Counted from the stretch's first letter, positions 35,410-47,107 are shown. The stretch: 64,000 nucleotides of DNA from Hydra vulgaris (GCF_038396675.1 NC_088931.1:9062501-9126500), one strand, 5' to 3'. Made by a program: numbers and translations. The notes: generated from the sequence alone by a model not told the origin.

Positions 35410-37620
35410 AAAACCATCATCACCCCCTAATATTTTCAATCTCTCTATTATAAATATTTGTGGTCTTTGAAGCAACTTTTCATCATTTAAATGCTACCTC
35501 TAGCAAAGTTCACCAGGCCCAATTACTCTTTTTTGAAACTGAGAAATTAAATGTAACTAAACTTCAGTTTCTCCTTGTTCTCCTTTAGATGTCTTTCATC
35601 TCTACTGATAAATGCCTCCTATTTAATCTCCTGGATCCAGATATGGAAACCTTTATTCCTTCTCATTGGTTTCAAGTATAACCTCTATGATTATCTACTT
35701 TATGGCTTTTAACTTTGAGTGAAGCTGGTATTTCTGATCATGTTTTTTTTAAATCTTTTTTACAAGAATTTTTTTTTCACAAGAACAAGTCTTTTTATTA
35801 TTGAAAGAAATCAATGTAAAAAGGAGCTGCCTGACGCTAAGCTCCAATATTCTTAGTTTAGTATATCTCAAAAGTTAGGTTCTAATGACTTTTGGAAAAT
35901 CTTTAACAGTGTCATCAATAAAGATAAGTCTAATATTCTATCTTTAACTCATGGGTCTGATCTTAATACCACTCCCAAGGATAAGATAGAACTATTTGCA
36001 AAAAACTTTTCCTCTAACTTAACCTTTGAATCAAATAGCCACTCTTTCTGCCATTCCAGTTAAGCAGGTTAACCCATTGTTAGATATCCAAATAATTAAG
36101 ATTTCCATTGCTTAAGTCATTTCTCAATTAAAAATTTCTACAGCTTGTGATCCAGGCAACATTCCTGTCATAGCCTTACAAAAGTGTTCTCCATAATTCT
36201 TTTCAATTCTTTCTAAACTATTTAATAAGTGCTTGACTGAACCTTGTTTTGCTACCGCTGGAAAAAAATTGTAGTTACAAATTTTTAAAAAGTCTGGAGA
36301 ACATTCTGACACCTCCAACTGTCATCCAATCAGTCTTCATTCCATTAATAGCAAAGCCTTTGAGCCTACAATCAGTTCCTGACATTTTAAGTCTAATAGT
36401 TTACTCTTTGACAATCAATACAAATATAAATCTTTACATTCTATGCCTGATTTACTGTTGTAACAGAATGGTTATATCATGCATAAAAAAAGCAGGGCAA
36501 GGACTATTGCTTTTGACATATCTAAAGCATTCAATAAAGTTTGACATGCTGGTCTTTTCCATAAGCTTGCTTCATATGGTGTATCTAGAAAACTTTTTGA
36601 GATGACCAAATCATTTCTTTCTAACCACAGTAATAAAGTCATCGTTGAAAGCCAACACTCTTCTTCATTTCCAGTAACTACTACTTGGGGTACTGCTAGA
36701 TTCCTTAACCATACTTTGCTTCTTATCTACATCTTCTCAATTGCTTTGAGCAGGTAGCCAATCTTGAATCTGATCTCTCTCCTGTAACAGCTTGGAACTT
36801 GCAACAGCTTATGAATTTTAATTACAACAAAATTCAGTTACTTCAAACAATAATCACAATTCTGTTGATATTAATATTTACTGTTGATATTAATATTTAC
36901 TGTTGATATTAATATTTACTATTGATATATTTACTGTTGATATTAATATTTACTGTTGATATTAATATTTAATGTTGATATTAATACTTACTGTTGATAT
37001 TAATATTTTTATGTTGATAAATGGAAACCCTCTTACTGAACCCTCTACTTTATGCCTTTTTGGATTCTCACTTACTACTGAACACTTATTGAAACCATAT
37101 ATAAAATCCACAAAGTTAGTGTCTACTAAGGTTCCTTCTCTTTATTGTGTTTGCCATTTTCTTGCTCCTGATTCCATTTTCAACATCTACAAATTTCTTA
37201 ATTGTCCCTTATTGGAATACTGTTGAATATGACAACAGTCATGTTCAATTATACAGTTTATACAGTCAAGTTAAACACACAGTATGAGGTAGACAGTTAT
37301 AAAGTCAAACTTATACAGGACTGCCCCAACCATGTTGACCAAGCGTACCAAAATAGAAAGAATTTCAGTAAATTTCAATATTAATTGTTCTATTTAAATC
37401 TTAAATTAAAATATGAATTAAGATATTGCCATTAAAGTTAAATTTCTCTAGTCACATCTCTAGTCATATTTGGGCTTGTTTTTCTAATGATGCTCTTTCT
37501 TTTCTAAACAAGGTCCAAAAACGAATTGTAAATGTAGTTAGACCTGCTCTAATTGCCAAGCTTGAGTTTCTCTCCCATCTTTTTTTCTACAAATACTGTC
37601 ATGGTCTACTAACATAAGCT
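35410..37620 (+). pseudogene. Jockey/CR1-like LINE, copy C (in the GRHL intron before exon 6)
   Basis: Same family and order as copies A and B. Near 35600 DKCLLFNLLDPDMETFIPSH resembles the linker. Near 35890 SNDFWKIFNSVINKDKSNI starts the RT segment. AFDISKAFNKV appears near 36512-36540, followed by ASYGVSRKLFEMTKSFLSN and GTARFLNHTLLLIYIFS. Then comes a 150-bp minisatellite and the C-terminal connector (LINGNPLTEPSTLCLFGFSL at ~37015-37075, ISSHIWACFSNDALSFLNKV at ~37450-37510). An unrelated ~210-bp segment (37225-37425) interrupts the last part. Many stops. Confidence 0.82.
36861..37012. repeat. 18-19-bp minisatellite inside LINE copy C
   Basis: The unit CTGTTGATATTAATATTTA repeats about eight times with small variants. 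It expanded from the LINE codons for V-D-I-N-I-F just before LINGNPL. Confidence 0.92.
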
Positions 37621-37639
37621 ATCATCTTTAGTTCCATCA

Positions 37640-38581
37640 ATGAAAAATCTGTTGAAAAAAAAAGTTGTTACTGACAATCAACAAGCAAATGTAAATGCAT
37701 TTAGTTTGCTTCATTCCAAATTTGGTAATCAGTCAAATTTATTTATCATCCTGATTTATCATCTAAATATTAAAATATTTTATGATAGTGTTCACATTGT
37801 TGAAAACATCAGAAATAATTTATTACACTGTAAAAAATTTGTCTTTCCATCATTTACATATAATATAAAAGATGACATCTATAATTGTGCAGTGGTTATA
37901 TTACTTGGGGAGATTTTCATCTCCTACATTCTAAATATAAACTTCAAGGTAATTTTAAAAAAGCTCCAAAAATTACATATCAAAGTTTTCACCCTGGTAA
38001 TAAAAAGCAAAATGTTTCTCTGGCACTGTTGATTTTCGATGAAACCACAATTGTAAATTTGAAAAGTTATTTTCCAGAACGAAATGACATTTCTGGTTTT
38101 TTAAGCATTTTTCAAAAATGATGGACTGTTTTAAATTCTAAACAACAGTTTAGTCCTAATAAACTTGGTAATGCAATTAATTTTGATGATGGTAAAACCA
38201 CATTTTTTAGGCAACTAGCTGATTTGATTGAACTTTGAACTTAAACAGAAATCTCAACTTTTTTTTACTTTATCAAAACATTATCTGCTCTCATCACAAC
38301 CCTGAGTTCTCAAGCAATGCTTTTAGTCGAGTTTAGTCGAAGAAGGATATTTGTATGTACTTACTTCACGACTTCATAGTGACCCTATAGAGCGTAGATT
38401 TTCTCAATATCGACAGATAAGTGGTAGGGGATTTCTAGTAAGTTTACTAGAAGTTCAACATTCAGAAATTATTTTAGCATGTCAAACTTTAATTAAGGAG
38501 AATGTAAATTTTTGGGATGAAGATTTAAAGAACAATTATAATAACCCAATTAATGATGAATTACTAATAACATTAGATTAA
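37640..38581 (+). pseudogene. P-element-like (THAP9-type) transposase fragment
   Basis: Conserved segments in order: YDSVHIVENIRNNLLHCKKF (~37780), GYITWGDFH and KAPKITYQSFHPGNKKQNVS (~37960-38020), IFDETTIVNLKSYFPERND (~38030), FSPNKLGNAINFDDGKTTFF (~38150), and LTSRLHSDPIERRFSQYRQI (~38357-38415). The D-x-V-H-x-x-K/E-N-I-R-N-N-L and D-P-I/L-E-R-R-F-S-Q-Y-R motifs match the RNase-H-like catalytic region and C-terminus of P-element and THAP9 transposases. Three frames are used, and the THAP finger region is absent. The last segment is open to the TAA at 38579. Confidence 0.82.
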
Positions 38582-38876
38582 AACTCAAATGAGATATCAG
38601 AACTAATTCTACCACCTTTCCAACAGTTTGCTTTACTTGCGATTTACACAAAGAACGGGGGTTTAAATTTGTTTCTAAAATTATAATTAATGTCTTTTTT
38701 AACAATAAGCAGAAGATAATTAATGTCACTGCGCAAAAAGATGCTGTTAAAAGTTTTAAAAGTTGACAGAGAAGAAAAATATTTTAAAAAAAAAAAAATT
38801 TTTTTTTGTAAATTCCCAGTGTTGTCAATTTAAATGTGTAATGAACAAATATATAAAAATATATATTTAGATACAA

Positions 38877-38877
<1 letters not shown>

Positions 38878-38930
<53 letters not shown>

Positions 38931-38954
38931 ACGTGTATATATATATATGTTATA

Positions 38955-39026
<72 letters not shown>
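38878..39026. repeat. (AT)n / (ATGT)n microsatellite
   Basis: AT dinucleotides with scattered GTATAC/GTATAT interruptions. Open I-Y frames on both strands are not genes. Confidence 0.97.
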
Positions 39027-39028
<2 letters not shown>

Positions 39029-39129
39029 GATATATGTTATAAAAAGCACAAAATGCTAGTTTTTTGTGAATACTTTTTTATTCATAATATTTCTACTCGC
39101 AATGTTATATTTATACTATTTATTTAGTC

Positions 39130-40264
39130 TAGATGATCGTGCAGCTATCGGGTAGCTATCTTTTTTTATAAGTAGGCCTCTTAGAATCAGCCTCTAAAAT
39201 GTAACATACACTGCCGTGTAATATAGTAGGCCATGGTAATGGTTTCCAAAAAACTGCTCTGGTCATCTTTTGCTCTTCTAATCATTTTTCAATACTTTAA
39301 AGAAATAGTTGACAACACCAAAAAGATAAAATTCTATTGATAGAATCAGTTCTAAAATGAGTGTTTGAACCACAAATGATTATGGAAAATATTTCAATCA
39401 TCTTGGCTTTTTTTTGTTACCGCCATACTTTTTGTTAGCTTAATAACATCTCATGACTGATTCCAGTCTGCAAGTAAATCAAGGCCGGAGTCAACTTAAT
39501 ACTAAGTGCTAAAATATTAGCTACATTTCAAGAAGTTAATTGTGTGATTTAATATTATTTAATTACAATAATTTTAACATTGTTTACAATCTTAATGGTT
39601 AATAAAAGATTTTGAGAAAAAATAGTCAAGTGATATAAACTTTATAACTACTTGGCAATTAGAATTGCAACTAAATTGCAACTAAATTTCACAAATTTTT
39701 CACAACTTAGTTGATTTAAATTCATTAAGCTATTTAACACCAAATCAAGATAAAATTCAAACAATTAAATTTAATACAAACTCAAACAATACAATTCAAA
39801 CAATTTAAGGATGAAATGGAATACCATGACTTAAATGGGACCTAAATATTGGAGATGAAAGTTTTTTTCTTTTTTTGTTAACACCAGATTTTTTTCATCA
39901 ATAATAGATACTTTACTATTAACAATCTATATATAAAAGATGTTTCTTGTTTAGTTAAATAAATAAACTAAACTAAGATAATAATAAACTTAAATAAGAA
40001 AAATATAATCTAATTATAATATTTCCATAATTTATAATCTTATCATAAATTATTCTTTAGTTAATAACAAATTGATCATTAATTTTAAATTAGTCATTAA
40101 TTATTCCAAATTTAATCACAAATTAATTATAAATTAGGTATAGACTATTTATAAATTATTCATAAACTATTTTTATATATAATTGACCAAAATTATGTAC
40201 TTTTATGTCAAATGTATGACATAAAATAATAATGCTTGTAAACTAAAAACAATGAAACATACAC
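39130..40264. other. Intronic sequence, nothing recognised
   Basis: A/T-rich sequence with TTAATTATAAATTA-type low complexity near 40020-40160. No coding or repeat family was recognised. Confidence 0.5.
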
Positions 40265-40342
40265 ATTTTCTGATTTAAAACAAGGTGTTGATTGTGTACG
40301 CCTGTTTCCATTTACACTATGAAACTTACTACTACTGGATAC
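40265..40342 (-). CDS. GRHL: GRHL exon 5 (donor uncertain)
   Basis: Acceptor GTTTCTTAAG. Encodes VSSSSKFHSVNGNRRTQSTP and continues open to GTGTAT at 40264. Exon 6 demands phase 1, so the real donor may be an internal GTAAGT (after 13 bases), GTACAC or GTTTTA. Otherwise a further small exon is missing. Serine-rich linker between N-terminus and DNA-binding domain. Confidence 0.5.
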
Positions 40343-40450
40343 CTTAAGAAACAAAAAAATCATTAAATAATGTATTTTTTAAAACAATATTTAAATAAAA
40401 TATAAGTAAAAGATATATTTCCACTTTTTAGGTTAAAAAATATCACATAC

Positions 40451-40502
40451 TGCATTTATTTGAGTTGAAAATGGAGCGCAGGACTTTCCACTCTCATGAA
40501 AA
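40451..40502 (-). CDS. GRHL: GRHL exon 4
   Basis: Acceptor TTTGAATTAG, donor GTATGT. Completes a Ser codon and encodes FHESGKSCAPFSTQINA. Entry phase 2 matches exon 3; exit phase 0. Confidence 0.75.
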
Positions 40503-40802
40503 CTAATTCAAATAAAAACAAAAGAATTAAGAAAAAAAAAATTATAGAAAACTTTTTAATATTATTAAAATTACTTGTCTTTTGCACTAAATGCATCTTA
40601 CTGCAAACTACTTAATACAGCATTTATTAAAAATTCATTACATAAAAAGTAAAAAAACCTGGAATTCTTCTCCAAGAGGCATCACTGAGTTGTTTCAGGC
40701 TATCTACTTACTCATTCTTGATTATACAAAGCAAAGCATCTTAATTTGATTTATGATAAACTTTCTAATACTTTAAATCAGCATTCTGAAACTCTTTATC
40801 TC

Positions 40803-40945
40803 GGCAAATTAGCAAGTACTTCAAGCAACACTTGTAAAACCTATTTGCTGCATTAGAAATATTATACACTCAGCAAATTAGCAAGTATGTACTTCAAGCA
40901 ACACTTGTAAAATCTGTTTGCGGCATTAGAAATATTATACACTCT
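40803..40945. repeat. About 70-bp direct repeat, two copies
   Basis: CAAATTAGCAAGTA...CTTCAAGCAACACTTGTAAA...GCATTAGAAATATTATACAC occurs at about 40804-40871 and 40874-40943 with few differences. The second copy has an extra TGTA. Confidence 0.9.
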
Positions 40946-40967
40946 CTTTTGTGAAAAGAATACTCAT

Positions 40968-41037
40968 TTCACAAAAGAATGTGTTAATTATTTTGTGAAA
41001 AGCTTCACAAAAGAATTAACACACATTCTTTTGTGAA
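40968..41037. repeat. Nested inverted repeat (TTTTGTGAA/TTCACAAAA)
   Basis: Outer arms 40968-40989 and 41014-41037 pair apart from a 2-base indel. Inner arms TTTTGTGAA and TTCACAAAA at 40991-41012 form a second stem. The motif CTTTTGTGAAAAG also occurs just upstream. Confidence 0.88.
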
Positions 41038-41313
41038 GCTTTTTTTCTTGCCTTTAACTAAATCTTTTGAATTAAACATTACTGCATGGTATGCATGTTG
41101 GAAAAGACTTCATTATGTAAATTTAGCTATATAAACTATTATGAACTTTTTTGTAAGATAATTTTTTCAAAAGATTCAGCTTTGCTTAAAGCTTAGCTTT
41201 CAAAATCTGTCTTTCAAAATCTGTCATTAAAATTGATATCATAATTTGTAATATTTTCAACAGAAAATATTACAACAATTGAGTTGACAGACACTTGCCT
41301 TTTTTTTTAAATT

Positions 41314-41356
41314 ATTTCACTTGTTAATATAAGGCACTTACATTAACAAGTGAAAT
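41314..41356. repeat. 15-bp perfect inverted repeat
   Basis: Arms 41314-41328 (ATTTCACTTGTTAAT) and 41342-41356. Confidence 0.88.
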
Positions 41357-41445
41357 CATTTTTAAGCAACAGCAACTGACATATGGCAAATTATTGCATA
41401 ATATCATGTTAAAAGCATTAAAATCAAAAAAATTGATTAACAAAC

Positions 41446-41480
41446 CTTTGTTTTATTGACAAATTCGGGCTTCCATTTTG
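41446..41480 (-). CDS. GRHL: GRHL exon 3
   Basis: Acceptor AATTTATTTATAG, donor GTTTGT. Encodes QNGSPNLSIKQ plus two bases of a Ser codon completed in exon 4. Short but phase-consistent on both sides. Confidence 0.75.
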
Positions 41481-42428
41481 CTATAAATAAATTACTTAAT
41501 ATTTAAAAAAATTTTTTAAAAAAATTCTTTATCAAATATTTAAAATAAAATGTAATCTTTTCTATAGATTTTGAAAAAAAAATTCTATAAAGTATATAGA
41601 AAGTTACTTAGCAAAAAATATTTTACAAATACAGTTTTACATAAAAATAATTCAAAACATAAAAAATTCCTAACATTTAATTAAAAGTAATTACATACTG
41701 ATTACTTTTAATAAATTAATTACTTTGTATCTAAAAATATTATTAGACTAATGGAAATAGTTGACTAATCTTTTTTTTTTAGTGACATTTTATGTAATAA
41801 TTTTGTACATAAAAAAATGAAAGAAGTGGAGCTTATTATTCAATGATTCTGAATGAGAATTACATAAGAGATTATCAATCAAGAAAGATTCTAATGCAAT
41901 CATTGCACATGTTTGATTCTATATGCAATAGTTTAGCATTCATGAAGGTATACATCTTTTTTTTTCTCTCAGATTAATGTTAGAATAGATACAAAAACTT
42001 GAAGAAAAGATAAATCTTTAATTAATAACATCTAATATTTAAATATCATATTTGCAGATAAATCAGTTTTAATCTTGTTATTACTTGGAAATGTTAGTTA
42101 AATATTTAAACTAATGTTTTAATGAGTTGATATAATTTAGAAATTAGAGATGACTGGAAATCTTTTATAACTACATTAAAAAAATAATAAACATTTATTT
42201 TGGCAATGAGGTTTTTAATTAGTAATTTTAAACTTATTTTTTATTTTAACATAATTTTAAAAAACATTCCTACCATCGTTTCTGAAATACATTAAAAATT
42301 TCAGAAAAACTCTTTACTTGTATTTGTAAAGCAGGTTTTACATCTCTTAATAAACTTTGATAAAACTATGAATACTTTACTTGTATTATACAATTATTTG
42401 ATTATTCTAGATAAACAAGTAACAATAC

Positions 42429-42471
42429 CTGTTTTTCGAGTATGTTAATACCATCCGGATTATCATCAACA
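42429..42471 (-). CDS. GRHL: GRHL exon 2
   Basis: Acceptor TTTTTTTTAG, donor GTATTG. Completes the Ser codon begun in exon 1, then encodes VDDNPDGINILEKQ, ending in phase 0. Confidence 0.8.
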
Positions 42472-43016
42472 CTAAAAAAAAATGTAAAAACTAATAAAAC
42501 TTGTATTAGTAATCAAAAATAAAGTTAATAAAATATATATATTAAAATAAATATTGTTTAAATTATCTAAAAATGCCATTAATTTTATTTTATTTTGAAA
42601 AAAAACAATAATAAATTACATTTTATTATATGAAAACTTGATTAAAACTTTAAAATATAAAATGGTAAAAAAAAGTATTAAGTTCTATAAATACTTTTAC
42701 AACTAAACTTTTATATAGCAGATTACAAGTATAATCTGGTGTTTTAAACAAAGCCTGGTTGGTATTAAAGTATCTATAGTAATTACTAAGAAACATTTTA
42801 ATTAAAGCTTTTTAATCATAAAATGACTCAAAAATCATGTACAAATGATGTCAACTCATCAACTTCTATACATAAAATAAAGTTATAATTTGCAGAAATC
42901 AATTATTTATTCATACAATATTTATAAACTTGCATAAAAATAATAATGGCAGTGTGTCATTTAAACTGATATTAAATCATATAGATTCAACATAAAAACA
43001 CCTGTTTAATAAATAA

Positions 43017-43021
43017 ATATA

Positions 43022-43108
<87 letters not shown>
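43017..43108. repeat. (AT)n microsatellite in GRHL intron 1
   Basis: About 90 bp of AT with one GTAT interruption. Confidence 0.97.
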
Positions 43109-43110
<2 letters not shown>

Positions 43111-43174
43111 TTTTTGAATAATAATCAAAAATATTTTATGAAAAATAATATGCATAAAACACGTAGTGATTTAC

Positions 43175-43455
43175 CTTGTGACAGAAGAATGACCAGGTGA
43201 TGGAGGATCCTGTCTTGATTCATCAGTCATACCATAATAATCATAGAGGAAACTTACTTGATTATTCATATTTTCTTCACTAGGATTAGCTAATAATGGT
43301 GAAGGTGATAGCAAATCAGGCATTGAAAAACTTGATTTCCATATTTTATCTTCAGTTTCTCTAACAAAGGCTGGGGTAAGATAAACAAAACTTTCTTCAG
43401 GTGAGGATTCAGATTCTGATGGAAGTTCATTGATCTTCTTGAACATACTCGTCAT
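43175..43455 (-). CDS. GRHL: GRHL exon 1 (first coding exon)
   Basis: Starts at ATG 43455 and leaves through GTAAAT in phase 2 after 93 codons. The acidic, serine-rich N-terminus (ELPSESESSPEESFVYL) precedes W39 and a VSFLYDYYGM motif at residues 67-76. Vertebrate GRHL proteins have W-K...P-L...A-x-G-L-L-Y-D-Y-Y-K-V in the same order. An in-frame TAG stands directly before the ATG, in the sequence GTATTTAG|ATG that also looks like a splice acceptor. The start is therefore secure even though 5' untranslated exons are not located. Confidence 0.88.
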
Positions 43456-45428
43456 CTAAATACCTCACTAATCCACACCCATAATTATTTTGCTAAAAAA
43501 ATTATATGGATTTAAAAGCTTTATAAAGTAATTATATATCAATAACAAAAAGAAAAAAAATTATTTGAAAAAAGCTGCTTTTGCAACTTTTGTATAATTA
43601 TAATAAAAAAAGGAAACAAATATAAAAAATTATAACAATTTATTATGATAGTCAACTAAAATTATTTAAACCAAAAAACTTTAAAAATAAAAAACAAACA
43701 TTTAAAAATGTGACAATGATATTATACTGTATTATGACTAAATAAAAGCTAACTCATAAGAAATATGCAAACTTCTATCTTTAATTTGCAAGAGATTTTA
43801 TAATCAATAGTATTTTAAAACATCATGTTTTAAACTATTCTAATGACAATATTTTTTTATAAACATTTTACATGCATTTAGATAAACCTACAAAGTTATC
43901 GATTTTGTATATATGCTTAAACCCCCCCGAAATTCTTTGTTTCTGAATGTTGCTTGAAAAAACATTGTTAAAATATTATTGACAATAAACACATGATTGT
44001 TGCAAAACAAATCTTTTAACAATAAGTTCTTTTCAATTTTTGAAAACAAACATAAAGATTTGAAACCGTCAAGATTATCAACAAATTGAAAAGAAAAAAT
44101 TCATCCTATAAAAAAATCTCAAATTAAATTAAAAAAAAACTCAGCACAAACACACATAAGTAAAATAATTTTTGTATCATATAAATCATTAAAATAATCA
44201 ATTGTATCATTAAGATAATTCTGTATCATATAATCTCTTGTCACATTAGTGTTTTCCTCAACAATAAAAATATAAATATGATTATGTGTTCTTATAAAAA
44301 AAATCAATCTAATATAGAACATATAAATTTGGCTTTACACACTATCTCTTTTAATATTTAATAGAAGGAAATTAAAAAGTTACTTTGTCTATTAGATTAT
44401 TAAAATGGTTGTCTAACTTTAAGATAAAATAAAAATTGTTATTGCAGTGCTTTTTTAAAGAATTTGAATAGGTTGTAGATGTTTGTGTTGGCAGTAAAGT
44501 GCAGAAGAAACCATATTTAAATAAAACCTTCAACAAATCAAAAAAATTAGGAATAATTTGACAAAAAATCTGTATTGAAACCAAGACTTAAATTTAAAAG
44601 TGATAAGTTTCTTTAATAAACTTTGTTGACGATTTTATAATATAAACTAATTTTTGAAAATGAAATTATTTCATTTTCAGAAAATGAAATTACTTTATTT
44701 TCAGAAAAGGAAATTACTTTATATGGTTAAATAGTCAACAAATGCTTTAAATCAGTACTATCAAAAATAAGAAAAATTGAAAATGTTTATGAGTTTACTG
44801 ATCTGCTTATTGAAATATATGCTGAATAAGTTAGGGGAAAATGAAGTTTTTTTTGAATGGTGAAAAAAAATTGAAAAGATTTTACACTACTGTCAATACC
44901 ATGAACTTATTTGAATAGTTAAAACAACACAAATACAGGTTTTTTAGAATGTTATAAATGTTTTGAAATCAATCACAATTTGGATTTAAAATTATGAAAT
45001 TGTAAAATTTTAATCTAATGATTATATTATTTAGAAAATTAAACATGTTCAAATAGGTGTCTAGATTTTTGAAGTAGTTTTAGCTTTCAAGTTGCAATTG
45101 TAGCAAAAAAGAAAAATAATTTAAAATACTGTCATAAGATGATCATCTAAAGGCAATGCTACCTGCTTAGTCAAATCACAAAGCTAGACATTCTTTTTGC
45201 AAAAATTTAAGTTCATACAGATGACTGCAATAGATGATTAAACTGTAGAAATACAGGAGATAAATATTACACAGGTGCATTGTCACAACTTTTTCCTATG
45301 ACAATATAAGAAAAAAATAGGAAAGGTTTTTTTACTCTTTAAATTGATTTGGATGTTATAACTATTAAGTAAATTATGAGTAAAATAATGTATGTTCATT
45401 TAATTAAACCATAATCTATGTGTCAGTT
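43456..45428. other. Upstream of the first GRHL coding exon; nothing coding recognised
   Basis: A/T-rich sequence with short direct repeats (AAATGAAATTA near 44660-44720). A 5' exon or promoter of the GRHL gene may lie here, but I see no decisive signal. Confidence 0.4.
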
Positions 45429-45540
45429 GTTGTATATACCTTCATTTATACCAACCCCTATGTTAATCATTGATCTTGTTTATATATATATAGTTGTATA
45501 TACCTTTATTTATACCAACCCCTATGTTAATCATTGATCT
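45429..45540. repeat. 48-bp direct repeat, 64-bp offset
   Basis: Copies 45429-45476 and 45493-45540 differ at one base (CTTC/CTTT) and are separated by a short TATATA spacer. Confidence 0.95.
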
Positions 45541-45632
45541 ACACAGCAATGTACCAAAAAATGTATTTAAAAAAAAAAAGTTATTCAATTAAATGAAAAA
45601 ATTTTAAACTTTATTGATGATATATGGTATAA

Positions 45633-45745
45633 CTAGGGTTCCAATTCTCCTCTTTTTTCTGTAGGAGAGCGCAGCACTAAACTAAATAAAATTGAAGTTT
45701 TCACTGTGTTCTCCTATGGAAAAAAGAGGAGAATGGGAACCCTAG
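45633..45745. mobile_element. 113-bp hairpin MITE
   Basis: Ends CTAGGGTTCC...AATTCTCCTC and GAGGAGAAT...GGAACCCTAG form a ~36-bp imperfect inverted repeat. GTATAA flanks both sides (45627-45632 and 45746-45751), a possible 6-bp target duplication. No coding content. Confidence 0.7.
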
Positions 45746-46296
45746 GTATAATTACATATTATATAAGTAATATACTATAACTTATTTGATGTAATATAGA
45801 ATGTAATCTAAGTAAACTTCAATATAGAATAAAAACTAAGATATATAATATAAAAAAGATTTCTGTAAATGATTAACACAGTCTTAAATATTAGCTTGCT
45901 GTCTTCCTCAGTTGTGTATGCAGTAAACAGAATTATTAAATATGTTTATTTTAACTATGGATATTTAACTATATACTGCGCTTGTTGTCTGAATCAAATA
46001 AATAATAATAATAATAATATTAATAATAGTAATAAAGTACATTTTAAAAAGATGGCAAATTTTAGTGTTTTAGTATACATTTCAAACTTTAACATCATAT
46101 CAGAGTATTCTCCTTAAATTTTTAGACTTGTAATTTTATAATATTTTTAATTGGCATAAAATTCCCTTTCATAATCAGTCATAAAAAGTTGGGTAGGACA
46201 CTAATACAGTGCCAAAAATCTCAATTCATTTTTAAGAAGATTGAAGGGATTCATCAAATCAGTTTAATACAATATAAATCGTGTAGTATGCAAACT

Positions 46297-46408
46297 TAAT
46301 TTATACTAAAAATGAAAAAATGGTGTCTTAGTTAAAGGATAAATGAAGTCATTTATACTAAATTTATACTAAAAATGAAAAAAATGGCGTCTTAATTAAA
46401 GGATAACA
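46297..46408. repeat. About 45-bp direct repeat
   Basis: ATTTATACTAAAAATGAAAA...GTGTCTTAGTTAAAGGATAA occurs twice with minor changes. Confidence 0.85.
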
Positions 46409-46869
46409 GGAGTAGCGTTTTAAACAAAACAAAAACGTACGGAATTGAAACAAAGAAAAAAATGGACAGTGTCCGCATGAGTTTATGAGCAAAAATTCTT
46501 GTTAAAAACAAATAAATTACCAAAATACGTCTTGCACCTAAAGCTGTAAAACTAATTACCTAAAAATACATGCAATAGTAGATCTGAAATAAAACAAACA
46601 AAGCTTAATTTATTTCAAAAAAAGAATAAAGAATTGCCTGAAATATAGTAAAATTTAATCTTGAAAATTGATACTTACCTAAAAAAAGTGTACAGATTGC
46701 ACACAGAGGTTTTTAAGATTTGCATTTATATATCGTTCGTATAACGACGGAAATAGTAAGCAAGATTTTATTATCCGATTTTTAACAAAACGCATGACTA
46801 AACGAGACAATGCGAAAAAAATCGTTTTATTATTTTTTTTATATAAATACCGTCAATTGAACCACAAAT

Positions 46870-46923
46870 GAACCACTATTAAGAGGAGTTGTTGCCAGTT
46901 TAAGCCACTATTAAGAGGAGTTT
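46870..46923. repeat. CCACTATTAAGAGGAGTT repeated twice
   Basis: Two exact 18-bp copies about 35 bp apart. The complement core AACTCCTCTTAATA recurs near 59158. Function unknown. Confidence 0.7.
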
Positions 46924-47107
46924 TATCTAAACGCAAATTTGGTGAGAATAATTTTTACAAATTTAAGATTAAATTTTTTTTTTAATTATTTCAATTGATT
47001 CAAGTCCTAAAAAACTACAACAACTATTTAAGTTGGGAGTTAACAGAAAGCAAAGAAAGAGCAAGAATTGACACGATTGACAGATAATTTAAAAAACTGT
47101 AAAGGGG

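Larger units (their letters stand above)
17274..43455 (-). other. GRHL: Grainyhead-like (GRHL/CP2 family) transcription factor gene, whole coding span
   Basis: This is the only host gene recognised. Seventeen splice-bounded segments on the minus strand give a protein of roughly 520 residues. The N-terminal exon has W39 and LYDYY at 70-74, as in vertebrate GRHL proteins. The DNA-binding domain runs from YIFILEAQTSVVQKREDETL through LTYLNKG, VFRDEKDE, NCLSTDFTPQKGVK and GLPLYIQIDTYE to GAERK. The C-terminus has RFLVNIDDQLVERF, matching the dimerisation domain of GRHL rather than TFCP2. GRHL proteins bind DNA as dimers and control epithelial gene expression in animals. Codon phases agree at all junctions but one. 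Introns of up to 7.8 kb carry many transposon remnants. The exon model is mine and lacks transcript support. Confidence 0.88.

Noticed and set aside
36124..36318. Minus-strand frame of 64 codons
   Set aside because: It is antisense to the reverse transcriptase of LINE copy C, so it is not a GRHL exon.
40640..40690. A possible extra GRHL exon between exons 3 and 4 (minus strand, ASWRRIP reading)
   Set aside because: No good polypyrimidine tract precedes it, and exons 3 and 4 already join in phase.
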